From an uncultured Clostridium sp. (GTDB lineage: Bacteria; Bacillota; Clostridia; Clostridiales; Clostridiaceae), in assembly GCA_900547475.1 (NCBI GenBank), contig URGW01000001.1, positions 62,001 through 126,000 on the forward strand: 64,000 bases of DNA, in the 5' to 3' direction. The notes under the pieces are model-generated. The model did not search any database. It had not been told where the DNA came from and saw only the letters and a list, made by a program, of their open reading frames with translations. The stretch's first letter is position 1; every line of letters starts with the position of its first letter. This document shows, in pieces, positions 24,490 to 33,907 of this stretch. The translations under genes and the position numbers were made by a program.

Positions 24490-26130
24490 ATGATAAATTT
24501 AATGATTATTTGTGCATTAGTACTATTAATATGTATAACTTCAACAAAAATACTATATAAATTTGGTGTACCGATTCTTCTTATTTTTATAGTACTTGGA
24601 ATGCTATTTGGTTCTGATGGTATTGTTGGTATATACTTTGATAATTATAATTTAGCAAGTGATATATGTTCTATAGCATTAATTTTTATAATGTTTTATG
24701 GAGGTTTTGGTACTAACTGGAATATGGCCAAGCCTGTTGCATTACAATCTATAATTATGTCATCATTAGGTGTTGTTATAACAGCTGGATTAACAGGTTT
24801 ATTTTGTTTCTTTATTTTTAAAACAACCATGCTAGAGGGATTACTTATAGGTTCAATAATTGCATCTACAGATGCAGCTGCTGTATTTGCTATATTACGT
24901 TCACAAAAATTGAATCTTAAGGGATCAATAGCTTCTATATTAGAACTTGAAAGTGGTAGTAATGATCCTTTTGCATATATGCTTACAATAATAATACTAG
25001 GTTTAATGGCTAATGGTGGATATGGAGATATTATTCCTATGTTACTAAGCCAAATTATAGTTGGGGTATTAGCAGCAGTTGTATTAGCAAAGTTATCAAT
25101 TTATTTATTAAGGAATTTTAAGTTTGAAATAGAAGGTTTCTATCCTATATTTATTACTGCAATAGCTGTATTAGCATATTCATTAAGTGAATACTTAGGT
25201 GGAAATGGATACTTAAGTGTTTATATAACAGGAATTATTATAGGAAATAGTAAAATACCTCATAAAAAAAGTATTTTTCAATTTTTTGATGGCGTATCAT
25301 GGTTAATGCAAATTTTATTATTCTTCTTGCTTGGATTATTAGCTTTTCCGTCAAAGATACCATCTGTAATGATTAAAGGTATTTCTATTTCAATATTTAT
25401 GATTTTCATAGCAAGACCAATTGCAACATTTAGTATATTAACTTGGTTTAAGGTTCCAATTAAACAACAGCTTTTTATTTCATGGGTTGGAATTAGAGGC
25501 GCAGCATCAATAGTTTTTGCAATCTTTGCTATAACATATGGTGTTCCTATAGATTATGATATTTTTCATATAATATTCTTTATGGCTCTATTTTCAGTAG
25601 CAGTACAAGGTACTCTTATACCTACTGTAGCACGAAAGCTTGATTTGATTGATGACGGAGAATCTGTTCTAAAGACATTCAATGATTATAAAGAAGATAA
25701 AAGTACAAAATTAGTTGAGTTTACAATTAGCAATAATAATCCTATTGCCAATAAAAGTATCATGGATTCAAATATTCCAGAAGATATACTTGTTGTTATG
25801 ATAAAGCGTAAAGGAGATGTATTTGTACCTAATGGTTCTACAGTTATTTTACCTGGTGATACTTTAGTGTTATCAGGAGATACTTTAATGAATTTTAATA
25901 CTTATCAAGAAGGAAAAAGTACAAAGCTGATGGAAATTTCAGTTGGTAAGCATAGTAAAATTGCAAACAAATCTATAAAAGATTCTAATTTAACTGAAGA
26001 TATTCTTATAGTTATGATAAAACGTAAAGATAAAGTAATAGTTCCAAATGGAAGTACAGTTATAATGCCAGAAGATATATTGGTTGTTACAGCTAATGAT
26101 TTTAGTGTTGTAGAAAATATGATAATATAG
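24490..26130 (+). CDS. K+/H+ (cation/proton) antiporter, CPA1 NhaP2-type with two RCK_C domains
   Basis: 546 aa. About 12 membrane helices (residues 1-385) with the CPA motifs ASTDAAAVFAILRS and ELESGSNDPFAY, the latter carrying the ion-binding ND pair. The cytoplasmic tail holds two tandem TrkA_C/RCK_C domains of about 65-70 residues (about 404-465 and 477-540), which are clear copies of each other: KSTKLVEF and KSTKLMEI, PNGSTVILPGDTLV and PNGSTVIMPEDILV. It exports K+ or Na+ in exchange for protons, gated through the tail. GGGGG before the ATG. Most relatives have a single RCK_C domain, so the duplication is notable. Single gene with an aldo/keto reductase 38 bp downstream. Confidence 0.9.
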   Translation: MINLMIICALVLLICITSTKILYKFGVPILLIFIVLGMLFGSDGIVGIYFDNYNLASDICSIALIFIMFYGGFGTNWNMAKPVALQSIIMSSLGVVITAGLTGLFCFFIFKTTMLEGLLIGSIIASTDAAAVFAILRSQKLNLKGSIASILELESGSNDPFAYMLTIIILGLMANGGYGDIIPMLLSQIIVGVLAAVVLAKLSIYLLRNFKFEIEGFYPIFITAIAVLAYSLSEYLGGNGYLSVYITGIIIGNSKIPHKKSIFQFFDGVSWLMQILLFFLLGLLAFPSKIPSVMIKGISISIFMIFIARPIATFSILTWFKVPIKQQLFISWVGIRGAASIVFAIFAITYGVPIDYDIFHIIFFMALFSVAVQGTLIPTVARKLDLIDDGESVLKTFNDYKEDKSTKLVEFTISNNNPIANKSIMDSNIPEDILVVMIKRKGDVFVPNGSTVILPGDTLVLSGDTLMNFNTYQEGKSTKLMEISVGKHSKIANKSIKDSNLTEDILIVMIKRKDKVIVPNGSTVIMPEDILVVTANDFSVVENMII

Positions 26131-26168
26131 AATAAAATTAATTGAAAGTAAAAGGTAGGATATGTATT

Positions 26169-27002
26169 ATGAATGAAAATTTTAAAGTATTAAGTAATGG
26201 TATTAAAGTGCCTTCTATTGGATTTGGAACATATAAGTCTGGAAATGATGAAGAAACTGCTAAAATTATAAAATATGCTTTAAATATAGGATATAGACAA
26301 ATTGATACTGCTTCTTTTTATGGTAATGAAATTGGTATTGGAAATGGAATAAAAGAAAGTGGAATTAATAGGGAAGATATTTTTCTTGTTACAAAGCTTT
26401 GGAATGATGATCATGGATATGATAAAACTATTGAAGCATTTAATAAATCATTAGAAAGATTACAAGTTAATTATATAGATTTATATCTTGTACATTGGCC
26501 AAATAAACTAAATTCAGAAACTTGGAAAGCATTTGAATATCTTTATAGAACAGGTAAAGTAAAAGCTATTGGAGTTTGTAATTTTAAAATTGGTCATTTA
26601 GAAGAATTAAAGAAAACAGCTGAAATAATGCCTATGGTAAATCAAGTTGAAATTCATCCTCAAAGTTCAAAAAATGATATGTTAAGTTATTGTGAAGAAA
26701 ATAATATTCAACTTGTTGCATGGAGTCCTATAATGAGAGGTAAATTATTTTCTAACAAATTAATGATAGACTTATCTGAAAAATATAAAAAAACAATAGC
26801 TCAAATAATATTAAGATGGCATGTACAAAGAGGAATAATTCCTATACCAAAGTCATCTAATGAAGAAAGAATAAAAGAAAACCTAAGTATTTTTGATTTT
26901 GAACTTTCTAATGATGATATGAATACTATAGATTTGTTAAATGAAGGAGATAATGTATCAGTCAGCGGAGTACCTGAAAATACAACATATCTTGAGTTTT
27001 AA
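26169..27002 (+). CDS. Aldo/keto reductase
   Basis: 277 aa NADPH-dependent oxidoreductase with an (alpha/beta)8 barrel. Catalytic tetrad residues are visible: D and Y in IDTASFYGNE, K in VTKLW, H in LVHWPN. The cofactor site is in IIPIPKS. Start chosen at ATG 26169, eight bases after AGGTAGGA, rather than the in-frame TTG at 26142. It closely follows the antiporter gene and may be co-transcribed. The family reduces aldehydes and ketones such as methylglyoxal or 2,5-diketogluconate; the substrate cannot be told here. Confidence 0.9.
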   Translation: MNENFKVLSNGIKVPSIGFGTYKSGNDEETAKIIKYALNIGYRQIDTASFYGNEIGIGNGIKESGINREDIFLVTKLWNDDHGYDKTIEAFNKSLERLQVNYIDLYLVHWPNKLNSETWKAFEYLYRTGKVKAIGVCNFKIGHLEELKKTAEIMPMVNQVEIHPQSSKNDMLSYCEENNIQLVAWSPIMRGKLFSNKLMIDLSEKYKKTIAQIILRWHVQRGIIPIPKSSNEERIKENLSIFDFELSNDDMNTIDLLNEGDNVSVSGVPENTTYLEF

Positions 27003-27107
27003 TAAGAATTACACATAGCAAAAAAATTAAGATGCATCATAAAACTAATAATGACAATTTATACTTTAAAATATATATAGATTTTTAATTTATGGGGGGA
27101 TTAAGTT

Positions 27108-28124
27108 ATGAGTTATAATAAAGTTTTAGAAAATGCTAAAAATTATATTGGGGATTATTGTAAAGCATGTATAGAATGTAATGGCAAGGTATGTAAAAAC
27201 AGAATTCCTGGTCCAGGATCTAAAGGTATTGGAGATACAGCAATTCGTAATTATGATAAATGGAAAGAAATACGTATAAATATGGATACATTAACTGAAA
27301 GTAAACCTATAGATATGAGTATAAATTTATTTGGTAAGGAATTTAAATATCCATTTTTTGCAGGTCCAGTAGGGGCAGTTAATTTGCATTATGGAGATAA
27401 ATATAATGATATGTCATATAATAATATATTAGTATCAGCATGTGCTAATTCTGGCATATTGGCTTTTACAGGAGATGGAGTAAACCAAGAAGTTATGAAA
27501 TCTGCTACTACATCAATAAAAGCTGTTGGTGGATTAGGCATTCCAACTATTAAGCCATGGAATCTTGAAACTATAAAAGAAAAAATACAGTTAGTCAAAG
27601 AGAGTGGTGCTATTGCAGTCGCAATGGATATTGATGCTGCAGGACTTCCATTTTTAAAAAATATGAATCCACCAGCTGGTGCAAAATCGGTAGAAGAACT
27701 TAAGGAAATAATAAAACTTTCAAATCTACCGTTCATTGTTAAAGGTATTATGACAGTAAAGGGAGCATTAAAGGCTAAGGAAGCTGGAGCAGATGCAATC
27801 GTAGTTTCTAATCACGGAGGAAGAGTATTAGATCAATGCCCAGCAACAGCAGAGGTTCTTGCAGATATTGTTGATGCAGTGGGAGACTCAATGAAGATTT
27901 TCGTTGATGGTGGTATACGATCTGGTGTAGATATATTTAAGGCATTAGCATTAGGAGCGGATGGAATTCTCATTTGTAGAACATTTGTTACTGCACTTTA
28001 TGGTGGTGAAGAGGAAGGTATCAAAATGTATATTGATAAGCTAGCTTCTGAACTTGAAGATACAATGTCCATGTGTGGTGCTTACTCACTTAGTGATATT
28101 TCTAGAGATATGATAAAAATTTAA
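27108..28124 (+). CDS. FMN-dependent alpha-hydroxy-acid oxidising protein (lactate oxidase/glycolate oxidase family)
   Basis: 338 aa TIM-barrel flavoprotein. The active-site histidine and arginine lie in VVSNHGGRVLDQCPAT, FMN-phosphate binding in FVDGGIRSGVDIFKALALGADGI. The N terminus has a small cysteine group (YCKACIECNGKVCKNR) typical of the clostridial subgroup, in place of the usual N-terminal extension; it may form a metal or disulfide site. In anaerobes the electron acceptor is unlikely to be oxygen; the physiological reaction is not known. GGGGGG precedes ATG. Terminator follows. Confidence 0.85.
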   Translation: MSYNKVLENAKNYIGDYCKACIECNGKVCKNRIPGPGSKGIGDTAIRNYDKWKEIRINMDTLTESKPIDMSINLFGKEFKYPFFAGPVGAVNLHYGDKYNDMSYNNILVSACANSGILAFTGDGVNQEVMKSATTSIKAVGGLGIPTIKPWNLETIKEKIQLVKESGAIAVAMDIDAAGLPFLKNMNPPAGAKSVEELKEIIKLSNLPFIVKGIMTVKGALKAKEAGADAIVVSNHGGRVLDQCPATAEVLADIVDAVGDSMKIFVDGGIRSGVDIFKALALGADGILICRTFVTALYGGEEEGIKMYIDKLASELEDTMSMCGAYSLSDISRDMIKI

Positions 28125-28164
28125 TAGAACTTATAATTTTATCTAAATTCTGATTTATTATGTT

Positions 28165-28210
28165 AAATAGGATAATTTCCAAGTTTTTATGGAGATTATC
28201 CTATTTTTTC
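28165..28210 (+). terminator. Intrinsic terminator after the hydroxy-acid oxidase-type gene
   Basis: Stem AAATAGGATAAT with ATTATCCTATTT and a T-run. Confidence 0.85.
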
Positions 28211-28342
28211 TTTAAATTACTTTATATAAATCTAATATAGTAATAAAAGACAAAGTTTAAATTAAAAACAATAACATTATATGTTATAATTGTAATTAAC
28301 ACATAATAAACGGAGGTATATACCATTTAAGGTATAAATAGT

Positions 28343-29686
28343 ATGTTAGAAGAAACTAAATTATTTTCAAATAAAAGTTTAAAGAAATTAATTTTTCCAT
28401 TAATAGTAGAACAACTTTTAGCTGTTACAATAGGTTTTACAGATACAATTATGGTTTCTAATTTAGGAGAAAATGCTGTTTCTGCAGTATCTTTAGTTGA
28501 TACAATAAATATATTATTAATAAGTATATTTACTGCTTTAGCTACAGGTGGTACTGTTGTTACTTCTCAATTTCTAGGGCAAGATAATAGAAAAGAAGCT
28601 CGAGATTCAGCCAAGCAATTAATTTTAATTACTGGATTATTAGCAATAATTATTATGATGTTTTGTTTAATATTTAATAAATCACTACTAAAATTAATAT
28701 TTGGAAGTATTGATTATGAAATAATGAAACAGGCTCAAACATATTTTTATATAACTGCACTTTCATATCCATTTATAGCATTATATAATTCAGGTGCAGC
28801 ATTATTTAGAGTTATGGGAAACTCTAAAATATCTATGATTAATGCACTAATCATGAATATTGTTAATATTGTTCTAAATTCCATATTTATTTTTGGTTTT
28901 AATCTTGGTGTATTGGGATCTGGACTTGCAACATTATGTGCTAGAATACTTACAGCTACTGTTATTTTATTAATGCTGAAAAATAAAGAAAATAGTATAT
29001 ATATTAATAATTATCATACATTTAAATGGAATTGGATTTATATAAAAAAAATTTTATTTATAGGTGTACCAGCAGGATTAGAAAATGGTATGTTTCAATT
29101 AGGCAAAATCTTAGTACAAAGTTTAATTGCAACTTTTGGAACATATGCAATTGCAGCAAATGCAGTTAGCAATAATATTTCCCAAATGATGATTATACCT
29201 GGTTCTGCAATTGGATTAGCTTTAATTACAATAGTTGGTCAATGTGTTGGTGCTAATAAATATGATCAAGCAATTTATTACACAAAAAAGTTATTAAAAA
29301 TGGTCTATAAATGGATGATAATTTTATGTGTTTTATCAATAATTTTATGTCCTATATTATTAAGATTATATTCCTTATCAGAAGAATCTATCAATCTTGC
29401 AACTAAGTGTATATTGATACATGGAATTGCAGGTATGATTATTTGGCCTATATCATTTACATTACCTAATGCTTTAAGAGCTGCTAATGATGCAAAGTTT
29501 ACAATGATAATATCTATTTGTTCAATGTGGATATTTAGATATCTATTAAGCTTTTTCTTAGGAAGAAATTTAGGATTAGGATTAGTTGGGGTATGGCTTG
29601 CAATGATAATAGATTGGATAGTTCGTTCCTCTTTCTTTATTTATAGATATTATAGTGGGAAATGGCGTAATAAAAAACTTGTGTAA
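28343..29686 (+). CDS. MATE-family multidrug/cation efflux transporter
   Basis: 447 aa with 12 hydrophobic segments in two homologous halves, the layout of MATE exporters (NorM/DinF type), which expel organic cations using a Na+ or H+ gradient. MATE-typical segments: PLIVEQLLAVTIGFTDTIMVS near the N terminus and the glycine-rich VPAGLENGMFQLGK starting the second half. The ATG at 28343 has AAGG about ten bases upstream; a stronger GGAGG at 28313 lies about 25 bases before the ATG. The spacer between contains a repeat TATACC/GGTATA that could act as an operator. A shared terminator separates it from the convergent protease gene. Confidence 0.9.
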   Translation: MLEETKLFSNKSLKKLIFPLIVEQLLAVTIGFTDTIMVSNLGENAVSAVSLVDTINILLISIFTALATGGTVVTSQFLGQDNRKEARDSAKQLILITGLLAIIIMMFCLIFNKSLLKLIFGSIDYEIMKQAQTYFYITALSYPFIALYNSGAALFRVMGNSKISMINALIMNIVNIVLNSIFIFGFNLGVLGSGLATLCARILTATVILLMLKNKENSIYINNYHTFKWNWIYIKKILFIGVPAGLENGMFQLGKILVQSLIATFGTYAIAANAVSNNISQMMIIPGSAIGLALITIVGQCVGANKYDQAIYYTKKLLKMVYKWMIILCVLSIILCPILLRLYSLSEESINLATKCILIHGIAGMIIWPISFTLPNALRAANDAKFTMIISICSMWIFRYLLSFFLGRNLGLGLVGVWLAMIIDWIVRSSFFIYRYYSGKWRNKKLV

Positions 29687-29700
29687 TATATAATTAAAAT

Positions 29701-29747
29701 AAACCGGAAACCATTATTAAATATAATTTAATAATAGTTTCCGGTTT
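29701..29747. terminator. Bidirectional terminator between the MATE gene and the RseP-type gene
   Basis: Long inverted repeat AAACCGGAAAC...GTTTCCGGTTT with inner ATTATTAAAT/ATTTAATAAT. Confidence 0.88.
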
Positions 29748-29750
29748 TTA

Positions 29751-30770
29751 TTATAGTTTGATTGGAAATAAAACATCTTTTAAAGTAACTATAATCATAA
29801 TTCCCATTAAAATAATGAATCCTACATAGTTTGCAGCACCAACAATTTTATCTGGAAGTTTTCGTCTTGTTATTAACTCTATAATAGTAATTGCTGCCCA
29901 TCCTCCATCTAATGCTGGGAAGGGTAATAAATTAAATACAGCTAAATTAACACTAATGAAACCTAATAAATATCCAAGAGATATTAACCCATTTTTAGCT
30001 GCTTGAGTTGACATTCTTATTATAGTAATAGGTCCACCAACATCAGTTTTAAAATTTACATTCCCTGAAATAATAAGATTAAGACTTTTAAAAGTTTGAT
30101 TAATTAAAGAAGCTGTTTCTTTAAATGCTTGTTTTATCGCTTGAAGAATAGTAGGCTCTTTAATAGCACTATAATGAAATCCAATGTGATAAACTTTATT
30201 GCCATTTTTTTTAATCAGCTCTGGAGTAATAGTAATTTCTATCTTTTCACCATTTCTATTTACTAATAAGTTTATAGGATTACCATTAGAAAGTTGAATA
30301 CCCATAGTAACATCGGTTGGAGTATAAACTTTAGATCCATCTATTTTTATAATTTCATCATTAATTTGTAATCCCGAATTAATAGCAGGTGAGTTCTCAG
30401 ATAGCTTACTTATTTTTAATTCATTAAACCCTCTATGTGAAATAATCATGCTGAATATTATAACTGCAAAAATAATATTCATTATGGCACCAGCTAATAT
30501 AATTGAAATCTTTCTTATTGGAGTAGTACTAGAAAAACTTCTTTCATCATTTATAACTTCTTCTTCACCTAATAAACTAACGAATCCTCCAATAGGGAAA
30601 AATCTTAATGAGTATCTTGTTTCTTTACCTTTTCTTGAAAATATTTCTGGTCCCATCCCAATAGAAAATTCTTCAACCTTTATCCCATTTACTTTTGCCA
30701 TAATAAAATGTCCAAGTTCATGAACAATTACTAATAAACTAAAGCCAAGTATAGCTATAATAATATACAT
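29751..30770 (-). CDS. rseP: RseP-type site-2 intramembrane zinc metalloprotease (M50)
   Basis: 339 aa. Zinc motif HELGH in VIVHELGHFIMAKV (residues about 14-25), a PDZ domain (about 115-190, with SPAINSGLQINDEIIKIDGSKV), and the second active-site motif LLPFPALDGGW near residue 288. Four membrane helices. It cuts single-span membrane proteins such as anti-sigma factors or signal-peptide remnants. In many Firmicutes rseP lies in a dxr-ispG operon; here it stands alone between a terminator and a spacer, so it may be a relocated or second copy. GGAGGAAAA precedes the ATG on the minus strand. Confidence 0.9.
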   Translation of the reverse strand: MYIIIAILGFSLLVIVHELGHFIMAKVNGIKVEEFSIGMGPEIFSRKGKETRYSLRFFPIGGFVSLLGEEEVINDERSFSSTTPIRKISIILAGAIMNIIFAVIIFSMIISHRGFNELKISKLSENSPAINSGLQINDEIIKIDGSKVYTPTDVTMGIQLSNGNPINLLVNRNGEKIEITITPELIKKNGNKVYHIGFHYSAIKEPTILQAIKQAFKETASLINQTFKSLNLIISGNVNFKTDVGGPITIIRMSTQAAKNGLISLGYLLGFISVNLAVFNLLPFPALDGGWAAITIIELITRRKLPDKIVGAANYVGFIILMGIMIIVTLKDVLFPIKL

Positions 30771-30912
30771 ATTTTCCTCCTTAATTAATTATGTATACTT
30801 AATTTTTATTCTTTATCTAAAGAAAAAATTACTTATTAATTAATTTAAGAGGATAAATTACTATATTATATAATTAAATATAATATTAAAATAATAAATT
30901 AATTTTAATATC

Positions 30913-31677
30913 TTAAATTATATTTAGATAATATTCTTTAAGCTTTACAGTTATTGAGTTATCAGGCAACTGCTCAGTAATTATTCCATAAAAATCAAGT
31001 AAATTAGAAAATTTAAATGAACCATTTTTCTTGAACTTTTCATTTAAAGTAACTAAAAACAATTTATCTGAAATATTAGTAATTGCTTTTTTAGTTGCAG
31101 AATCTTCTGAAAGAGAAGTACTTATAGTTCCATCTCTAAGATCAATTCCTGTACAGCCTAAAAATGCCTTATTACATCTATAGTTATTTATTTGTTCAAT
31201 TGCATGAGATCCAATACTACCACCAACATATGAGTTATAATCTCCACCAATAAAAATAAATTTTGTGATAGAATCAGAAGTAATTAATGAAGATATTTCA
31301 AACATATTAGTAATTACAGTTAATTGTTTATTATCTTCTACAATTAATTTTGCAATCATAAAAGAAGTGGTAGATGCATCTAAAAAAATGGTGTCATTAT
31401 CATCTAATTCATCAAAAGCTTTTTGAGCTATTATATTTTTCAATTCTATATTTTCACTAATACGATTATTAAAAGTTTTTATTTTAATAGCAGTATTATC
31501 TATATTAATAGCTCCACCGTAAGTTCTTTGAAGTAAGTTTTTTCGCTCTAATACCTTTAAGTCTTTTCTAATCATACTTTCACTTACTTTAAACTCTTTA
31601 CTTAAATCTTTTACAAATATTTTTCCATCTCTATTTAATAGATCTAATATATACTTATGACGCTCTTCAGTAAACAT
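30913..31677 (-). CDS. DeoR-family transcriptional regulator
   Basis: 254 aa with an N-terminal winged helix (about 1-57: RHKYILDLLNRDGKIFVKDLSKEFKVSES) and a C-terminal sugar-phosphate sensor domain with FLDASTTSFMIAKL and FIGGDYN. Family members repress sugar or nucleoside use and respond to phosphorylated sugars. It is divergent from the HAD phosphatase gene at 31801; the two start codons are about 120 bp apart and a palindrome GTCAATTGAC lies between them, so control of that gene and of itself is likely. AAAGGAG precedes the ATG. Confidence 0.9.
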   Translation of the reverse strand: MFTEERHKYILDLLNRDGKIFVKDLSKEFKVSESMIRKDLKVLERKNLLQRTYGGAINIDNTAIKIKTFNNRISENIELKNIIAQKAFDELDDNDTIFLDASTTSFMIAKLIVEDNKQLTVITNMFEISSLITSDSITKFIFIGGDYNSYVGGSIGSHAIEQINNYRCNKAFLGCTGIDLRDGTISTSLSEDSATKKAITNISDKLFLVTLNEKFKKNGSFKFSNLLDFYGIITEQLPDNSITVKLKEYYLNII

Positions 31678-31738
31678 TTAAAATCTCCTTTAATTTAATT
31701 TCTTATTTATTCCCATTTTATTATATTGTTTCAATTAA

Positions 31739-31772
31739 GTCAATTGACAATAAGGAAATACTGGGATAAAAT
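31739..31772 (+). promoter_or_regulatory. HAD-gene promoter with overlapping palindrome
   Basis: TTGACA at 31744-31749, 17-bp spacer, TAAAAT at 31767-31772. The palindrome GTCAATTGAC (31739-31748) covers the -35 box and is a candidate DeoR-type operator. Confidence 0.7.
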
Positions 31773-31800
31773 AAGAAATAACAGGAATAGGGGGGATTTA

Positions 31801-32598
31801 ATGAAAAAAGCTATATTTTTTGATATTGATGGAACATTATTAGATTACTGTGGTGGAATAGTTGATATTACTCCAAAAGTTAAAGAAGCAATTCGTTCTC
31901 TTCAAAAAGAAGGTCATTATGTATTTATTTCAACTGGGAGACCATATGCATTTTTAAGTAAATCAATTTTAGATTTTGGCTTTGATGGTTATATTTTAGC
32001 AAATGGAGCTCATGTAATTATTAATAATGAAACAATATATTGTGAAGATATAAATAAAGAATTTATAAGGAACTTAGTAAACGAATTAGAAGAACTTAAT
32101 ATTCAATATATATTAGAAGGTGAATACTATTCTTATATGAAAAAAAGCTTTAAAGAATTTCATCAATTTTATGATACAGTAGGTGTTTCTAAAGAATTAA
32201 TAAAAGATGAATTTTCTTTAGATGAAATTAAAACTTATAAAATTGAAATGATGTGTCCAAATGATGAAGTTGTCAATTCGTGTTTAGAAATAGTTCAAAG
32301 AAATAAAGATTATGATTATGTTAATAGTATTGCCTTAAAATCTTTTGAATTATATTCAAAGAAAAATACAAAAGCAACAGGAATAATTAAAACACTAGAG
32401 CATTTAAATATTGATATTGAAAATAGCTATGCCTTTGGTGATGGTAAAAATGATATAGAAATGCTTTCTACTGTAGGCTGTGGTATAGCAATGGGAAATG
32501 CAGACGATGAAGTTAAAAAGTATGCTAGTAAAATTACTGATACAGTACATAATGATGGTGTTGCAATTGGTATAAAAGAGTTTATATTTAATAGTTAG
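31801..32598 (+). CDS. Cof-type HAD-IIB phosphatase
   Basis: 265 aa. Start chosen at ATG 31801 after GGGGGGA; an open frame from 31726 would begin inside the promoter. HAD motif I FFDIDGTLL, motif II STGRP, motif III lysine in the region KKNTKATG, motif IV FGDGKNDIEMLS. The C2-type cap lies between motifs II and III. These enzymes dephosphorylate sugar phosphates, flavin precursors or similar small molecules in the cytoplasm. Its divergent pairing with a DeoR regulator, which commonly senses sugar phosphates, suggests a sugar-phosphate substrate (inference). Confidence 0.9.
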   Translation: MKKAIFFDIDGTLLDYCGGIVDITPKVKEAIRSLQKEGHYVFISTGRPYAFLSKSILDFGFDGYILANGAHVIINNETIYCEDINKEFIRNLVNELEELNIQYILEGEYYSYMKKSFKEFHQFYDTVGVSKELIKDEFSLDEIKTYKIEMMCPNDEVVNSCLEIVQRNKDYDYVNSIALKSFELYSKKNTKATGIIKTLEHLNIDIENSYAFGDGKNDIEMLSTVGCGIAMGNADDEVKKYASKITDTVHNDGVAIGIKEFIFNS

Positions 32599-32606
32599 AA
32601 ATCTTA

Positions 32607-32659
32607 AAAAGTACTTATATATTACTATAATAAATTATTTAGTAAATATAAGTACTTTT
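32607..32659. terminator. Bidirectional terminator between the HAD and dus genes
   Basis: 14-bp perfect outer stem (32607-32620 with 32646-32659) with A-run and T-run on the two sides. Confidence 0.8.
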
Positions 32660-32667
32660 ATTATTTT

Positions 32668-33711
32668 TTATAGGTCCCACAGCACATCCTGTGGCATAAC
32701 TTCTAATATACTATTTAAAACATCTATCAGAGTTTCTCTTTTTATATTAGATGATGATAATAACTGTTTAAATTTTCTACTTCCTCTTTGTCCTTGAAAT
32801 AAACTTTGAAGTGGAGCTGCTAAAGCATGTACATTACTTCCTTTTTCAAGTTCTTCAGTAACATATGATATATATTTTTTTATAGCTTCTCCACGTGAAA
32901 TTGGGCTAATATTTTTATTTTCTTCATTAATTTTATGCAAATTAGCTAAAAGATAACAATCCTCATATGCAGCTCTTCCAATCATTACCCCATCAACTTT
33001 TCTTAATGCATCTTCAATACTTTCTAAACTTTTAAATCCGCCATTTATTTCTATATTTAAATAACTAAATTCTTTTTTTAATTTATAAACCATATTATAA
33101 TCCAAAGGAGGGATTTCTCTATTATCTTTAGGACTTAATCCTTTTAATATAGCTGATCGTGCATGAACAGTATATCTATCAGGTTTTGCTTTAGATACTG
33201 TATATAAAAATTCTAGTAAATCTTCATAACCACTTATTATAATTTTACTATTTTTATTATCAATTACTCCAGTACCATCAATTCCAATTCTATGCTTTAT
33301 TGTTATTGGCTTATTTGTTGCCTCTTTCATTGCTGATAATATTTCATAAACAAGATTCTTATCTGACATTAAAGCTGCTCCCATTAAATTTCCTGATACT
33401 CTATCAGAAGGACATCCACAATTTAAGTTTATTTCTGAATAATTGTATTGCTCAGCAAGTTTAACAGCTTTATAAGCATCTTCTGGATTTGAAGCTGCTA
33501 TTTGAAGGGCAACATTTCCTTCATCTTCTCTAAAATAAAGAATTTTATCTAAATCTCCATTAATTATAGCTTGTGCTGTTACCATTTCTGAATAAAGAAT
33601 GGCTTCTTTATTCAATATTCTACAAAAATATCTAAAATGCCTATGAGATTTATCTACCATGGGGGCTATACTTATTTTAGGTGTTTTTATATTAGAAATA
33701 TATTTTTCCAT
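32668..33711 (-). CDS. tRNA-dihydrouridine synthase, DusA-like
   Basis: 347 aa FMN-dependent enzyme reducing uridines in tRNA. Seen: SIAPMVDKSHRHFRYFCRIL at the N terminus (DusA-type rather than the usual Firmicute DusB start), NLNCGCPSDRVSGNLMGA with the catalytic cysteine, KHRIGIDG, EINGGFKSLE and VMIGRAAYEDCYLL. Family residues are intact. DusA acts at positions 20/20a of the D loop in E. coli; specificity here is inferred. It is a single gene ending at the shared terminator with the HAD gene. Confidence 0.9.
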   Translation of the reverse strand: MEKYISNIKTPKISIAPMVDKSHRHFRYFCRILNKEAILYSEMVTAQAIINGDLDKILYFREDEGNVALQIAASNPEDAYKAVKLAEQYNYSEINLNCGCPSDRVSGNLMGAALMSDKNLVYEILSAMKEATNKPITIKHRIGIDGTGVIDNKNSKIIISGYEDLLEFLYTVSKAKPDRYTVHARSAILKGLSPKDNREIPPLDYNMVYKLKKEFSYLNIEINGGFKSLESIEDALRKVDGVMIGRAAYEDCYLLANLHKINEENKNISPISRGEAIKKYISYVTEELEKGSNVHALAAPLQSLFQGQRGSRKFKQLLSSSNIKRETLIDVLNSILEVMPQDVLWDL

Positions 33712-33907
33712 CTTTTGTATCCTTTCAATTTAAAGAAATTTATTATGATTTATTATAGCATATAAAAGTTTAATTAATTATACAATTAGATGCTTTTTCA
33801 TATAAATTAATATAAGGTATAGATTTTATTACCATTTTAAGTGTATAATTAACTATACATAATAAAATAATTTAAGTATCTTCTTACTATAAAAAAGGAG
33901 GAAGCCT

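Noticed and set aside
28308..28342. Operator TATACC/GGTATA before the MATE gene at 28343
   Set aside because: Short, low-complexity repeat with no regulator nearby; mentioned in the gene entry but not called as a site.
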